From: GYS-P2D sp964489125
Lineage (GTDB): Bacteria > Bacteroidota > Bacteroidia > Chitinophagales > Saprospiraceae
Assembly (NCBI GenBank): GCA_964489125.1
Contig: CAZAXY010000043.1
Span: 1-26,454, forward strand
Reading direction: 5' to 3'
Length of the DNA: 26,454 nt
Positions 1-7,324 of this stretch are shown in pieces. Positions within the stretch are counted from its first letter, which is position 1; each line of letters starts with the position of its first letter. The translations under genes were made by a program, and so were the position numbers. The notes beneath the pieces are model-generated. The model was not told the origin of the DNA. It saw only the letters and a program-made list of their open reading frames with translations, and searched no databases.

Positions 1-1
1 G

Positions 2-1192
2 TATCATCTTAAGCGTGTAGATCTATTGATTAAAGATGGTAAGATCAAAAAAATTAGTAAGGACATTAAGACTCGAGGCGCGCAGATCGTAAAAAGTAAA
101 AACCTGTCAGTTTCGCCAGGATGGTTAGATATCGGCGCATATAATGGAGAGCCAGGACACGAATCTCTCGAAGATCTAAATAGCTTAAAGCAAGCCGCCT
201 GCACTGGCGGCTATATCTATCTGGCGACTTTGCCTACCACTACTCCTGCGATCGATAGCAAATCCCAGATCTCTTACCTTCAAAAAAATAATGACAACGG
301 AGTTACTGAAATACTACCTATTGCATGCGCAACACAGGGTGGAGAAGGAACGGTGATCTCGGAAATGATCGACCTCGATCTTTCTGGTGCAGTAGCATTT
401 ACAGATGGCCCCAATCATCAGATTAACAGAGATCAACTCTTGCGCATCCTCCAATATCTCAAGCGTGTTGATGGTATCTACATCCACTATCTCAAACACA
501 ACTGTCTTGTTAGCAATGGACAGATCAATGAAGGGACGCAGAGCATGAAGATGGGTTTAGTGGGCATGCCCAAGACAGAAGAGAAACTTGAAACACTTAA
601 TGCCATTGAGATTGCGAGATATGTCGGTTCCGACATCCACATACATAATATTAGTACGCCTGAAGTCATCGAGAGAACTTCGGAAGTTCAGGTTTCATAT
701 TCCGTACCATTCTTAAATTTAGTTCGCACAGATCAAGACTTAGAGGATTTTGATACGAACCTAAAGGTTATTCCTCCATTGAGAGAGGCATCAGATAAGA
801 ATGGGTTAATCAAGCTTATAAATAAGGGTGTAATCAATTGTATCAACAGCAATCATCGACCTGTACTGCAGGAAGATAAAGACAAAGAGTTTGGCATGTC
901 AAAATTTGGAAACATTGGGCTGCAGCATTGCTATGCTGCACTTAATACTCATGCCACCAAATTAAAACAAGAGCGCCTCATATATTGTCTTTCAGAGGGT
1001 GCTTATGAATATCTCAAGTTAGACGCACCAAAAATTGATGTAGATCAGGAAGCAAGGTTGACAGTATTTGACCCCGATGTAACTAGTAATATTGGGCAAT
1101 CCTATTCTAAATGCTCGAACAATCCATTTGATGGGGATACCTTGATGGGATCCGTCATAGGAGTGTTAAATGGTGTAAAAAACACTTTTTAA
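2..1192 (+). CDS. Dihydroorotase-like protein lacking metal ligands (5' partial)
   Basis: The protein follows the type I dihydroorotase (amidohydrolase) plan, but the residues needed for catalysis are changed. The canonical PGFxDxHxHxREPG motif reads PGWLDIGAYNGEPG here, so both zinc-binding histidines and the substrate arginine are gone. The late TDHAPH-type motif reads SNHRPV, so the catalytic aspartate is replaced by asparagine. The downstream NEGTQSMKMGLVGMP and HIHNIST segments are well kept, which argues against random decay. The frame is open to the left edge: before the TTG at 26 it reads YHLKRVDL followed by LIKDGKI, a normal dihydroorotase N-terminus, so the true start lies outside the window. 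It leads a rightward group with DUF4199 and a glycosyltransferase, an association I recall from Bacteroidota. A non-catalytic, PyrC'-like role is inferred. It could be non-enzymatic, or act on another substrate. Confidence 0.85.
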   Translation, partial: YHLKRVDLLIKDGKIKKISKDIKTRGAQIVKSKNLSVSPGWLDIGAYNGEPGHESLEDLNSLKQAACTGGYIYLATLPTTTPAIDSKSQISYLQKNNDNGVTEILPIACATQGGEGTVISEMIDLDLSGAVAFTDGPNHQINRDQLLRILQYLKRVDGIYIHYLKHNCLVSNGQINEGTQSMKMGLVGMPKTEEKLETLNAIEIARYVGSDIHIHNISTPEVIERTSEVQVSYSVPFLNLVRTDQDLEDFDTNLKVIPPLREASDKNGLIKLINKGVINCINSNHRPVLQEDKDKEFGMSKFGNIGLQHCYAALNTHATKLKQERLIYCLSEGAYEYLKLDAPKIDVDQEARLTVFDPDVTSNIGQSYSKCSNNPFDGDTLMGSVIGVLNGVKNTF

Positions 1193-1236
1193 TAGTACTT
1201 TTCACTTGATTAACAAAACACTTAATTCTCAACTTT

Positions 1237-1791
1237 ATGGATAACCCTTCAGTCAAATATGGTCTCTATTTTGGAGGAGTGCTCATATTATTATCCATTA
1301 TATCATGGCAGTTGATACCGAGCATTCACTACCCTTCTACAATGAAGCAAGCCGGATTCGGTATGATACTGTCACTTGTAATAGTGATTGGGTTCCTGTA
1401 CTTGACATTGAAAGAAACCAGATATATTCAGGAAGACTTCTTAACATTTGGTGAAGCGCTAAAGTCGTCGTTTCTATGCTATATGATAGGTACTTTGATT
1501 GGCGTAATCTTCACATTCATACTTGTTAACTACATAGATCCTGACTTACTCAACTTACAAGCAGAATCAGCCAAAGCTATCAGTCAGGATATGACTGGTT
1601 GGATGGGAGACATTGCCGGCATGCCAGAAGAAGAGTTGGAAAAATTAAATGAAGAGATGGAGGCAGAATTAGACCTTCAGAATCTTGGATCGTTTTCTGT
1701 AGGTATGGCCATTTTATCCTGGTTGCAATCGCTAATAGGAGGAATAATACTCTCCTTAATCATGTCAGCAATCATGAAAAAAAATAATTAG
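1237..1791 (+). CDS. DUF4199 family membrane protein
   Basis: This 184-residue integral membrane protein has four predicted transmembrane helices, near residues 9-27, 41-59, 75-100 and 155-180. An acidic loop before the last helix is rich in Glu and Asp (around residues 130-147). The length, the start with a hydrophobic helix soon after SVKYGLYFGG, and the internal TFGEALKSSF segment match the DUF4199 family, which is common in Bacteroidota and has no known biochemical role. It begins 44 bases after the dihydroorotase-like gene and precedes a polyprenyl-phosphate-type glycosyltransferase, so it may help with envelope glycolipid handling. That last point is inference from context only. Confidence 0.75.
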   Translation: MDNPSVKYGLYFGGVLILLSIISWQLIPSIHYPSTMKQAGFGMILSLVIVIGFLYLTLKETRYIQEDFLTFGEALKSSFLCYMIGTLIGVIFTFILVNYIDPDLLNLQAESAKAISQDMTGWMGDIAGMPEEELEKLNEEMEAELDLQNLGSFSVGMAILSWLQSLIGGIILSLIMSAIMKKNN

Positions 1792-1837
1792 AGCGTCATA
1801 TTAGATTTGATCATCATGTAAATGAGCTAATATGTAC

Positions 1838-1845
1838 TACTTTTG
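1838..1845 (+). promoter_or_regulatory. Candidate Bacteroidota -7 box (TACTTTTG)
   Basis: TACTTTTG fits the Bacteroidota TAnnTTTG -7 consensus and lies about 20 bases before the glycosyltransferase start codon. A TTTG at 1806-1809 could be the -33 element, but the 28-base spacing is longer than usual. The call is therefore tentative. Confidence 0.25.
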
Positions 1846-1864
1846 CTTGAGCACATAGGCTGAC

Positions 1865-2803
1865 ATGACTGATATCTCCCTTGTAATACCCGTCTATAAC
1901 GAAGAAGAATCCTTGCTGCCATTGATGGCATGGATAGACAAGGTCATGCAAGGATTTTCTAAGTCGTATGAGGTGGTCTTTATAGATGATGGCAGTAACG
2001 ATAGCAGCTGGAAGATCATCACACAGCTAAAGAGTCAATATCCAGATATCGTAAAGGGAATTAAGTTCAGGAGGAATTATGGTAAGTCAGCAGCACTCAA
2101 TGTAGGCTTTGGAAAGGCCGACGGCACTGTAGTAATCACCATGGATGCTGACATGCAGGATAGCCCTGATGAGATTCCACTGTTATACAACAAGATTATA
2201 TCGGAAGACCTTGATATGATCTCTGGATGGAAGAAGGAGAGACACGACCCCATATCTAAAACGCTCCCTAGTAAGTTATTCAATGCAGTAGCCCGTAAGG
2301 TGAGCGGCATACATCTGCACGATTTCAACTGTGGTCTCAAGGCCTACAAAAATGATGTTGTCAAAGAGGTTAATCTATATGGAGACATGCACCGTTGGAT
2401 CCCTGTATTGGCTAAATGGCAAGGATACTCCAAAATCGGAGAAAAGGTCGTCGAGCATCGCAAACGAGAGTTTGGCGTCAGCAAATTTGGCGCAATGCGC
2501 CTCATCAGTGGATTTCTGGATCTATTGACGATTTTTTTCGTAGGTAAGTTCAACAAACGCCCGATGCATTTCTTTGGCACCTGGGGATTAATGTTTCTAT
2601 TTGCCGGATTCGCCATATTAACCTACCTTTCAATAACTAAGTTGATCTATAGCCAGTTTGATATCCAAGAGAGACCCTTATTCTTCTTTGGTATACTAAT
2701 ACTCATCGTAGGTTCTCAATTATTCCTGACAGGTTTCTTAGCTGAGTTGGTGATCAACAACAGAGCTAAAGAAGGAAACTATAATATCGAGCAAGAACTC
2801 TGA
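1865..2803 (+). CDS. Family 2 glycosyltransferase, membrane-anchored (GtrB/DPM-like)
   Basis: This 312-residue protein has an N-terminal GT-A domain opening with ISLVIPVYNEEE (residues 4-15), IDDGSNDSS near residue 40, and the DxD-type metal/nucleotide motif DADMQDSPDEIP at about residues 94-105. Two transmembrane helices follow in the C-terminal third (about 236-256 and 270-295). This layout is that of dolichol/undecaprenyl-phosphate sugar transferases (DPM1, GtrB, ArnC group), which transfer a sugar from a nucleotide to a lipid phosphate at the cytoplasmic face of the inner membrane. The HRKREFGVSKFG segment before the helices is typical of that group. The sugar and acceptor cannot be told from sequence. 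It lies 73 bases after the DUF4199 gene, probably in the same transcription unit or with its own weak promoter. Confidence 0.87.
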   Translation: MTDISLVIPVYNEEESLLPLMAWIDKVMQGFSKSYEVVFIDDGSNDSSWKIITQLKSQYPDIVKGIKFRRNYGKSAALNVGFGKADGTVVITMDADMQDSPDEIPLLYNKIISEDLDMISGWKKERHDPISKTLPSKLFNAVARKVSGIHLHDFNCGLKAYKNDVVKEVNLYGDMHRWIPVLAKWQGYSKIGEKVVEHRKREFGVSKFGAMRLISGFLDLLTIFFVGKFNKRPMHFFGTWGLMFLFAGFAILTYLSITKLIYSQFDIQERPLFFFGILILIVGSQLFLTGFLAELVINNRAKEGNYNIEQEL

Positions 2804-2853
2804 CTACATGCTATAGCAGAAAGTATCCGTTATAATTATAGAGCTTTGACCCT

Positions 2854-3219
2854 ATGCGACTTATCTTAATTTTTCTTGTTATGCTAGTGGCTTCTTGCTC
2901 AAGCGATGAGACACTGGCTGTCGAAACAATATGCTTCTCTTTTGAAGAGCGTCAATGTGGTGGAGATCCGTGGCTTGAAGAGAGTGGCATCAATATCACT
3001 GACGAACAAAAAGCCACTGAACTTCGAGCATTTCTGGATAATCAATCCATCGCTATACAAGGTGTTGAGGTACGATCTAACCCAAATCTGATCACATGTC
3101 AAGCTTGCTTTGTCTGTGCTACTGGCACCACATATCTTGTCGAAGTCGACTCGATTGTCAGACCACAGATAGAATCTCTCGACCTTCTCAATGTACAAGA
3201 GGTGCCATGTAACCAATAG
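2854..3219 (+). CDS. Small putative lipoprotein, unknown function
   Basis: This 121-residue protein starts with a short hydrophobic signal, MRLILIFLVMLVASC, where LVASC is a good lipobox. Signal peptidase II cleavage would leave a lipidated cysteine followed by SSDE, and the protein would sit in the envelope. The mature part has six further cysteines, including a CQACFVC cluster near residues 85-91, so disulfides or metal binding are possible. I do not recognise the family. It lies between the glycosyltransferase and queE in the same direction, with gaps of 50 and 62 bases. Confidence 0.6.
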   Translation: MRLILIFLVMLVASCSSDETLAVETICFSFEERQCGGDPWLEESGINITDEQKATELRAFLDNQSIAIQGVEVRSNPNLITCQACFVCATGTTYLVEVDSIVRPQIESLDLLNVQEVPCNQ

Positions 3220-3281
3220 TTGTCAAGAAACTTGTTATTCAGGTATTAATAACAGTATTTCGCATCGACTTAGATTTTAAG

Positions 3282-3911
3282 ATGTACAGCATCAAAGAAA
3301 TATACTACACCATACAAGGAGAAGGAGTCCATACAGGGCGCCCTGCAATATTTTGTAGGTTTTCTGGATGTAACCTTTGGTCAGGACTGGAGAAAGATCG
3401 CAACTCTGCGATTTGTAAGTTTTGTGACACAGACTTTTGGGGTACTGATGGCAAAAACGGGGGCAAGTATAGTGCCTCGGATCTGGCAAGTCTATGCTTG
3501 TCACTTTGGCCAAAGGATTCTAGTTCACAACCATTCATCGTATGTACTGGTGGTGAGCCACTATTACAGCTCGATGAGCCTCTGATTCAGGCCTTTAAGG
3601 GCTTAGAATTTTTTATCGCCATTGAAACAAATGGCACCATACAAGTGCCTTTAGGAATTGACTGGATATGTGTCAGCCCCAAGGCCGATGCTGATCTAAT
3701 CGTAAACAGTGGAGATGAGCTCAAATTAGTATTTCCTCAGTCCGAAAACACGCCAGATCAATTCAGTCATCTACAGTTTGACAATTTCTCTTTGCAGCCT
3801 CTCGATGATATCAATCAAAACGATCACATCAAAGCTTCTATAGAATATGTCAAGCAAAATCCCAAATGGTCATTGAGTCTACAAACGCATAAGTATCTTG
3901 GTATAGATTAA
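3282..3911 (+). CDS. queE: 7-carboxy-7-deazaguanine synthase (radical SAM)
   Basis: QueE converts 6-carboxytetrahydropterin to 7-carboxy-7-deazaguanine, the third step toward preQ0 and queuosine, using S-adenosylmethionine and a 4Fe-4S cluster. The 209-residue protein starts with the family signature YSIKEIYYTIQGEGVHTGRP, followed by FCRFSGCNLW. The cluster ligands are spaced C-x14-C-x2-C (CNLW to CKFCDTDF) instead of the radical SAM CxxxCxxC, a known QueE variant. VCTGGEPLLQ is the SAM-binding GGE motif, and AIETNGT and CVSPKAD follow as expected. The stop codon lies two bases from the stop of the convergent helicase gene. No other queuosine gene is visible nearby. Confidence 0.93.
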   Translation: MYSIKEIYYTIQGEGVHTGRPAIFCRFSGCNLWSGLEKDRNSAICKFCDTDFWGTDGKNGGKYSASDLASLCLSLWPKDSSSQPFIVCTGGEPLLQLDEPLIQAFKGLEFFIAIETNGTIQVPLGIDWICVSPKADADLIVNSGDELKLVFPQSENTPDQFSHLQFDNFSLQPLDDINQNDHIKASIEYVKQNPKWSLSLQTHKYLGID

Positions 3912-3913
3912 TG

Positions 3914-6900
3914 TTATAATAATTGATATTCGTAACTCCGAGCTATAAGCTGCTTATAACTGTCACTCTGTGACAAGATATCTCTGTTGCCTATCAATAT
4001 GAACTGCTCCCGAGCTCGAGTGAAAGCCACATTAAGCTTCCTATCAATTCCTTGAGCTGATAGAGATTGTAGGCTACGTAACTGAAAGGGATAGTTCACA
4101 CAAGTAGACAAGATGATGATATCACGCGCACTACCCTGATATCTTTCTACCGTATCAATTGTAATATCTGCAATAAGTGGATTTTCGATGCTCGAAATAA
4201 CTTGACGTATACATGCAATCTGCGCTCGATATGGAGTAATAATTCCAATTGATACGTCCTTATGTAGGTGATCTCTTGAAGTCGTCGTTAATAGTTCTTC
4301 CAAGATTCGTTTGCATGCCATTGCTTCTGACTGATTGATCTTTAAGCTGTTGCTCGCTATGTCTACATCAGTGTTGCAATAAAGTAATCTATTAGACCTT
4401 ACAGAGCTATCGGATATGGATAATGTGGTTGTTAACCTTTCAATATGGGGCAAGATGTCAAGGGTACTATCATAGAACTGGTCATTAGCAAATGTCATCA
4501 GCTCTAGATGCATTCTGCCCTGCTGACTGAGTTGTCCATATACATGTGTCCAGCCTTTTTTTACCGCTTGCAAGTACATACGCTCGAATAAGGAATTAGA
4601 CAAATTGGTTACCCCAAGATCGTTAAGTTTCTGTTGCTCTATAATACTTTGATCTAGAGACTGATGAGTGACCGCAGGTAGCTGTTTATGATCTCCAATC
4701 AATACGAACTTTTTAAATCTGCCAAGTAACCCAATCAGCTGTGCATCTAGAACTTGAGATGCTTCGTCAATCATAACCAAGTCAAATGATAGTAGACTAA
4801 ACAGATCCGATTTACCTAAGATCGATGCTATAGTACCTGTATATAGCCGCTGATTCGACAAAGTTTCTATTACTTCTTGCCGGTGTCCACATTGCGAGAG
4901 TCTTTCATTTAATAGATGAATTCTATAATCGGGATGTGTACTATATCGCGAACCAACTCTAATAAAATCAATGTTCTCATCAATATGGTTAATCGTCGTA
5001 CATATCTCATCTACAGCTCTATTGGTATATGCCAAAAGCAAAATTCTCTGCTGAGTGTTTTCCAGGTAGTACTTAGTTAAGTACTTCAGCATTATACTGG
5101 TCTTTCCAGTCCCCGGCGGTCCCCAAAGTAGATGATAGCCTTTGGCTCTAATGACTTCTCGATACAGCTCATTTTGTTGGGTTGTCATCTCTAGGATGTC
5201 GTCAATATCGCCTTGTATCTCATCTATAACAGGTGGTTGATCTCGCTGTAATATGAGTCGTCGATAATCAGCATTGTGGGTCGCAAACTCATATACACTG
5301 CGTGACATAGATGTAAACCCATTATCAAGTCGGTCATGCTCAACATGCCACAGTTCATAGCTATCAAAAATCCTAAGATTCATCTGCCTGCTTCGGAGAC
5401 GAACTGCTATTTGATCAGTTTTGATGTCTAACAATGTAACCTTAAATACTTGCTCACTTAATATGTCTGAGGTACCCCCTTGGTCAGGATACAAAATGCA
5501 TAAATCCCCAATTCTAAAGTTGTGTAGTTGCGCAGTCATTTCGCTCGCGATCAAGATCATAAGGGGGTCTGGTTCTCCGCAATAGTTCTCCTTTATGCTC
5601 AAATGATTTATGATATTAAACTGCTCTACTTTCTGGGAAACTGTGTCGCGCCATAAACTGGATAGTCCTCTCGATCTTTGATTACTACTCTCTCCTACTT
5701 TACTATCAAATCGCTCCTTACATAGGTGTTGGAACAGCTGTTTAACATAATCATACTCTATCTTATCCAATTCTTCCAAGGTCTCGATGGCCTTCTGAAT
5801 ATCTGTCTTTACATACCCCTTTAGCGCCTTACTATCCTGATCGAGAATCTGCGCTAGTATTCCCTTTATATCACCCGTTCTTTCGAGTTTCCGATCAAGT
5901 AGGTAGAGTTTATTGCGTTGTAATATCGTCTCTCGCTGTTGTACCTTGAGCGTAGGCGCAAATCTCAAAGCATTGTTGCTTTCTTTTGAATAAAGGATAA
6001 AATTCTTGCGAGCCATGCGAAACCCAAATACGCTTTCTATAAGCATATCGTAGAGCAAGGTTTGGTGATAGTGATTGCTATTTAATCCATAGGTATTAGT
6101 CTTGAATGGGCTGCCGCTCTTCAACTCGACGATCGAGGCTTGCTCGCCTGAGATATAAAATACATCAAGCCTTCCCTGTAATCCATATTGGGTGGCATAG
6201 AAAGTTGGTTCGATATATATGGATTCTGCCCTAAGTCCTTGACCAGCTAAGTCTATGTTTACAACCTTTTTCAGATGGTCAAAATGTGTTTCAAACTGTA
6301 TTAAAATGGCGCGAACCTCAGGATCTGACATAAGACTTAATCCAAGTACGTCTAGGTTAAATACCTCTTGCATTATTGTCTTAAACTCAAGTTCTGGGTC
6401 ATATATCAATCTATCCAAAAAATGATTGGCCACATTACCCATAATTAATGCTGGTGACGATTTATGAGGCATCACCTTTCGAAGGATAAAATTTGCCGCA
6501 GTAGTGCCAAATGGTGAAAAACATTCTGAAATGGAGGTTACCACATGTAGAAAATCCGAATCCAGGATTATTTTGGATGGAGAGTGCAGGCCATCAGCAG
6601 CTATTTGCACTTCATGCAATATGGCTTGTAGCGGCAAGAGCTCTTGCATAGCGATATCCTCGATGATCGCAGTATAATCCTCGTTTCGCTCAGGGTTTCC
6701 ATAGCTCACAGTGATCTTGTCATAGGGCTCGTCAACTCGCTGTGCGATAAACCTCTTACCTTCAGACAAGATTTCTTTTATGATCACTTCTATGAGTGGT
6801 TCAAAAGTTACAGATTCTGGCCTTTCTATCTTAAATGTCTCGTATAAAGCCTTGGATTCAAGAGGAGAAATCTTGCTACTTGAAAGAAATTCTGTTGCCC

Positions 6901-7198
6901 ACTTCCCAAGACGCAACAAGTCCTCGAGTGAGTATCTATTGGAAAGTTGATGGGCCTTTCTAAAACTATGTAATAGGAAACTTGCTTTTTTAGACCACAG
7001 ATTAGTTGTTATCAGATATGACAAGCGACTATATGAACTCGTAAAATGAAGACCCGTCTTGTCTGTATGTACAGTTAAGTAATTGAGAAAAATCTGATGT
7101 TGTTTACCTAATTCCTTGACTTGTGGTTCTATTGGATTAAGCGCCTTGTATCTGCGATTCACATCATAATAATAGCGCTCCTTTCCATTAAAATACAT
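3914..7198 (-). CDS. Dna2-like nuclease-superfamily 1 helicase
   Basis: This 1094-residue protein joins two enzyme modules. Around residues 335-362 it has GRLDVFYISGEQASIVELKSG, a PD-(D/E)XK (RecB/Cas4-type) nuclease core with D and ExK residues. The C-terminal 400 residues form an SF1B helicase: Walker A GPPGTGKT (about 692-699), Walker B MIDEASQ (about 808), motif III GDHKQLPA (about 834), motif V TVERYQGSARD (about 1010-1020) and motif VI LNVAFTRARE (about 1050). The order, nuclease then UPF1/Dna2-type helicase, is that of Dna2, a 5'-3' helicase and flap nuclease in replication and repair. The four cysteines of the Dna2 iron-sulfur cluster are not evident. The gene stands alone, convergent to queE, with about 125 bases upstream. 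A repair role is likely. A defence role is possible, but no partner gene supports it. Confidence 0.82.
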   Translation of the reverse strand: MYFNGKERYYYDVNRRYKALNPIEPQVKELGKQHQIFLNYLTVHTDKTGLHFTSSYSRLSYLITTNLWSKKASFLLHSFRKAHQLSNRYSLEDLLRLGKWATEFLSSSKISPLESKALYETFKIERPESVTFEPLIEVIIKEILSEGKRFIAQRVDEPYDKITVSYGNPERNEDYTAIIEDIAMQELLPLQAILHEVQIAADGLHSPSKIILDSDFLHVVTSISECFSPFGTTAANFILRKVMPHKSSPALIMGNVANHFLDRLIYDPELEFKTIMQEVFNLDVLGLSLMSDPEVRAILIQFETHFDHLKKVVNIDLAGQGLRAESIYIEPTFYATQYGLQGRLDVFYISGEQASIVELKSGSPFKTNTYGLNSNHYHQTLLYDMLIESVFGFRMARKNFILYSKESNNALRFAPTLKVQQRETILQRNKLYLLDRKLERTGDIKGILAQILDQDSKALKGYVKTDIQKAIETLEELDKIEYDYVKQLFQHLCKERFDSKVGESSNQRSRGLSSLWRDTVSQKVEQFNIINHLSIKENYCGEPDPLMILIASEMTAQLHNFRIGDLCILYPDQGGTSDILSEQVFKVTLLDIKTDQIAVRLRSRQMNLRIFDSYELWHVEHDRLDNGFTSMSRSVYEFATHNADYRRLILQRDQPPVIDEIQGDIDDILEMTTQQNELYREVIRAKGYHLLWGPPGTGKTSIMLKYLTKYYLENTQQRILLLAYTNRAVDEICTTINHIDENIDFIRVGSRYSTHPDYRIHLLNERLSQCGHRQEVIETLSNQRLYTGTIASILGKSDLFSLLSFDLVMIDEASQVLDAQLIGLLGRFKKFVLIGDHKQLPAVTHQSLDQSIIEQQKLNDLGVTNLSNSLFERMYLQAVKKGWTHVYGQLSQQGRMHLELMTFANDQFYDSTLDILPHIERLTTTLSISDSSVRSNRLLYCNTDVDIASNSLKINQSEAMACKRILEELLTTTSRDHLHKDVSIGIITPYRAQIACIRQVISSIENPLIADITIDTVERYQGSARDIIILSTCVNYPFQLRSLQSLSAQGIDRKLNVAFTRAREQFILIGNRDILSQSDSYKQLIARSYEYQLL

Positions 7199-7324
7199 GT
7201 ATAATTTACATATATTAAAAATTTTAAAAAGTGACTATCTCTCAAAGTCGACGTATATTAACCGAGATTTTAACATTATTCTTTCTTTTCAAAAGAAAAA
7301 TCATTTACTCAAAACAGAATAAGA

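Noticed and set aside
2899..3216. 105-codon minus-strand open frame
   Set aside because: It is antisense to the lipoprotein gene, which has a clear signal and lipobox. The antisense frame shows no recognisable feature.
3914..7198. Helicase-nuclease as part of an antiphage defence system
   Set aside because: There is no methylase, Argonaute, sensor or other defence partner nearby. It sits among housekeeping genes, so repair is the simpler reading.
7281..7300. Short palindrome-like TCTTTTCAAAAGA upstream of the OmpA-domain gene
   Set aside because: The arms are only six bases and A/T-rich. This is expected by chance in such sequence, though an operator cannot be excluded.
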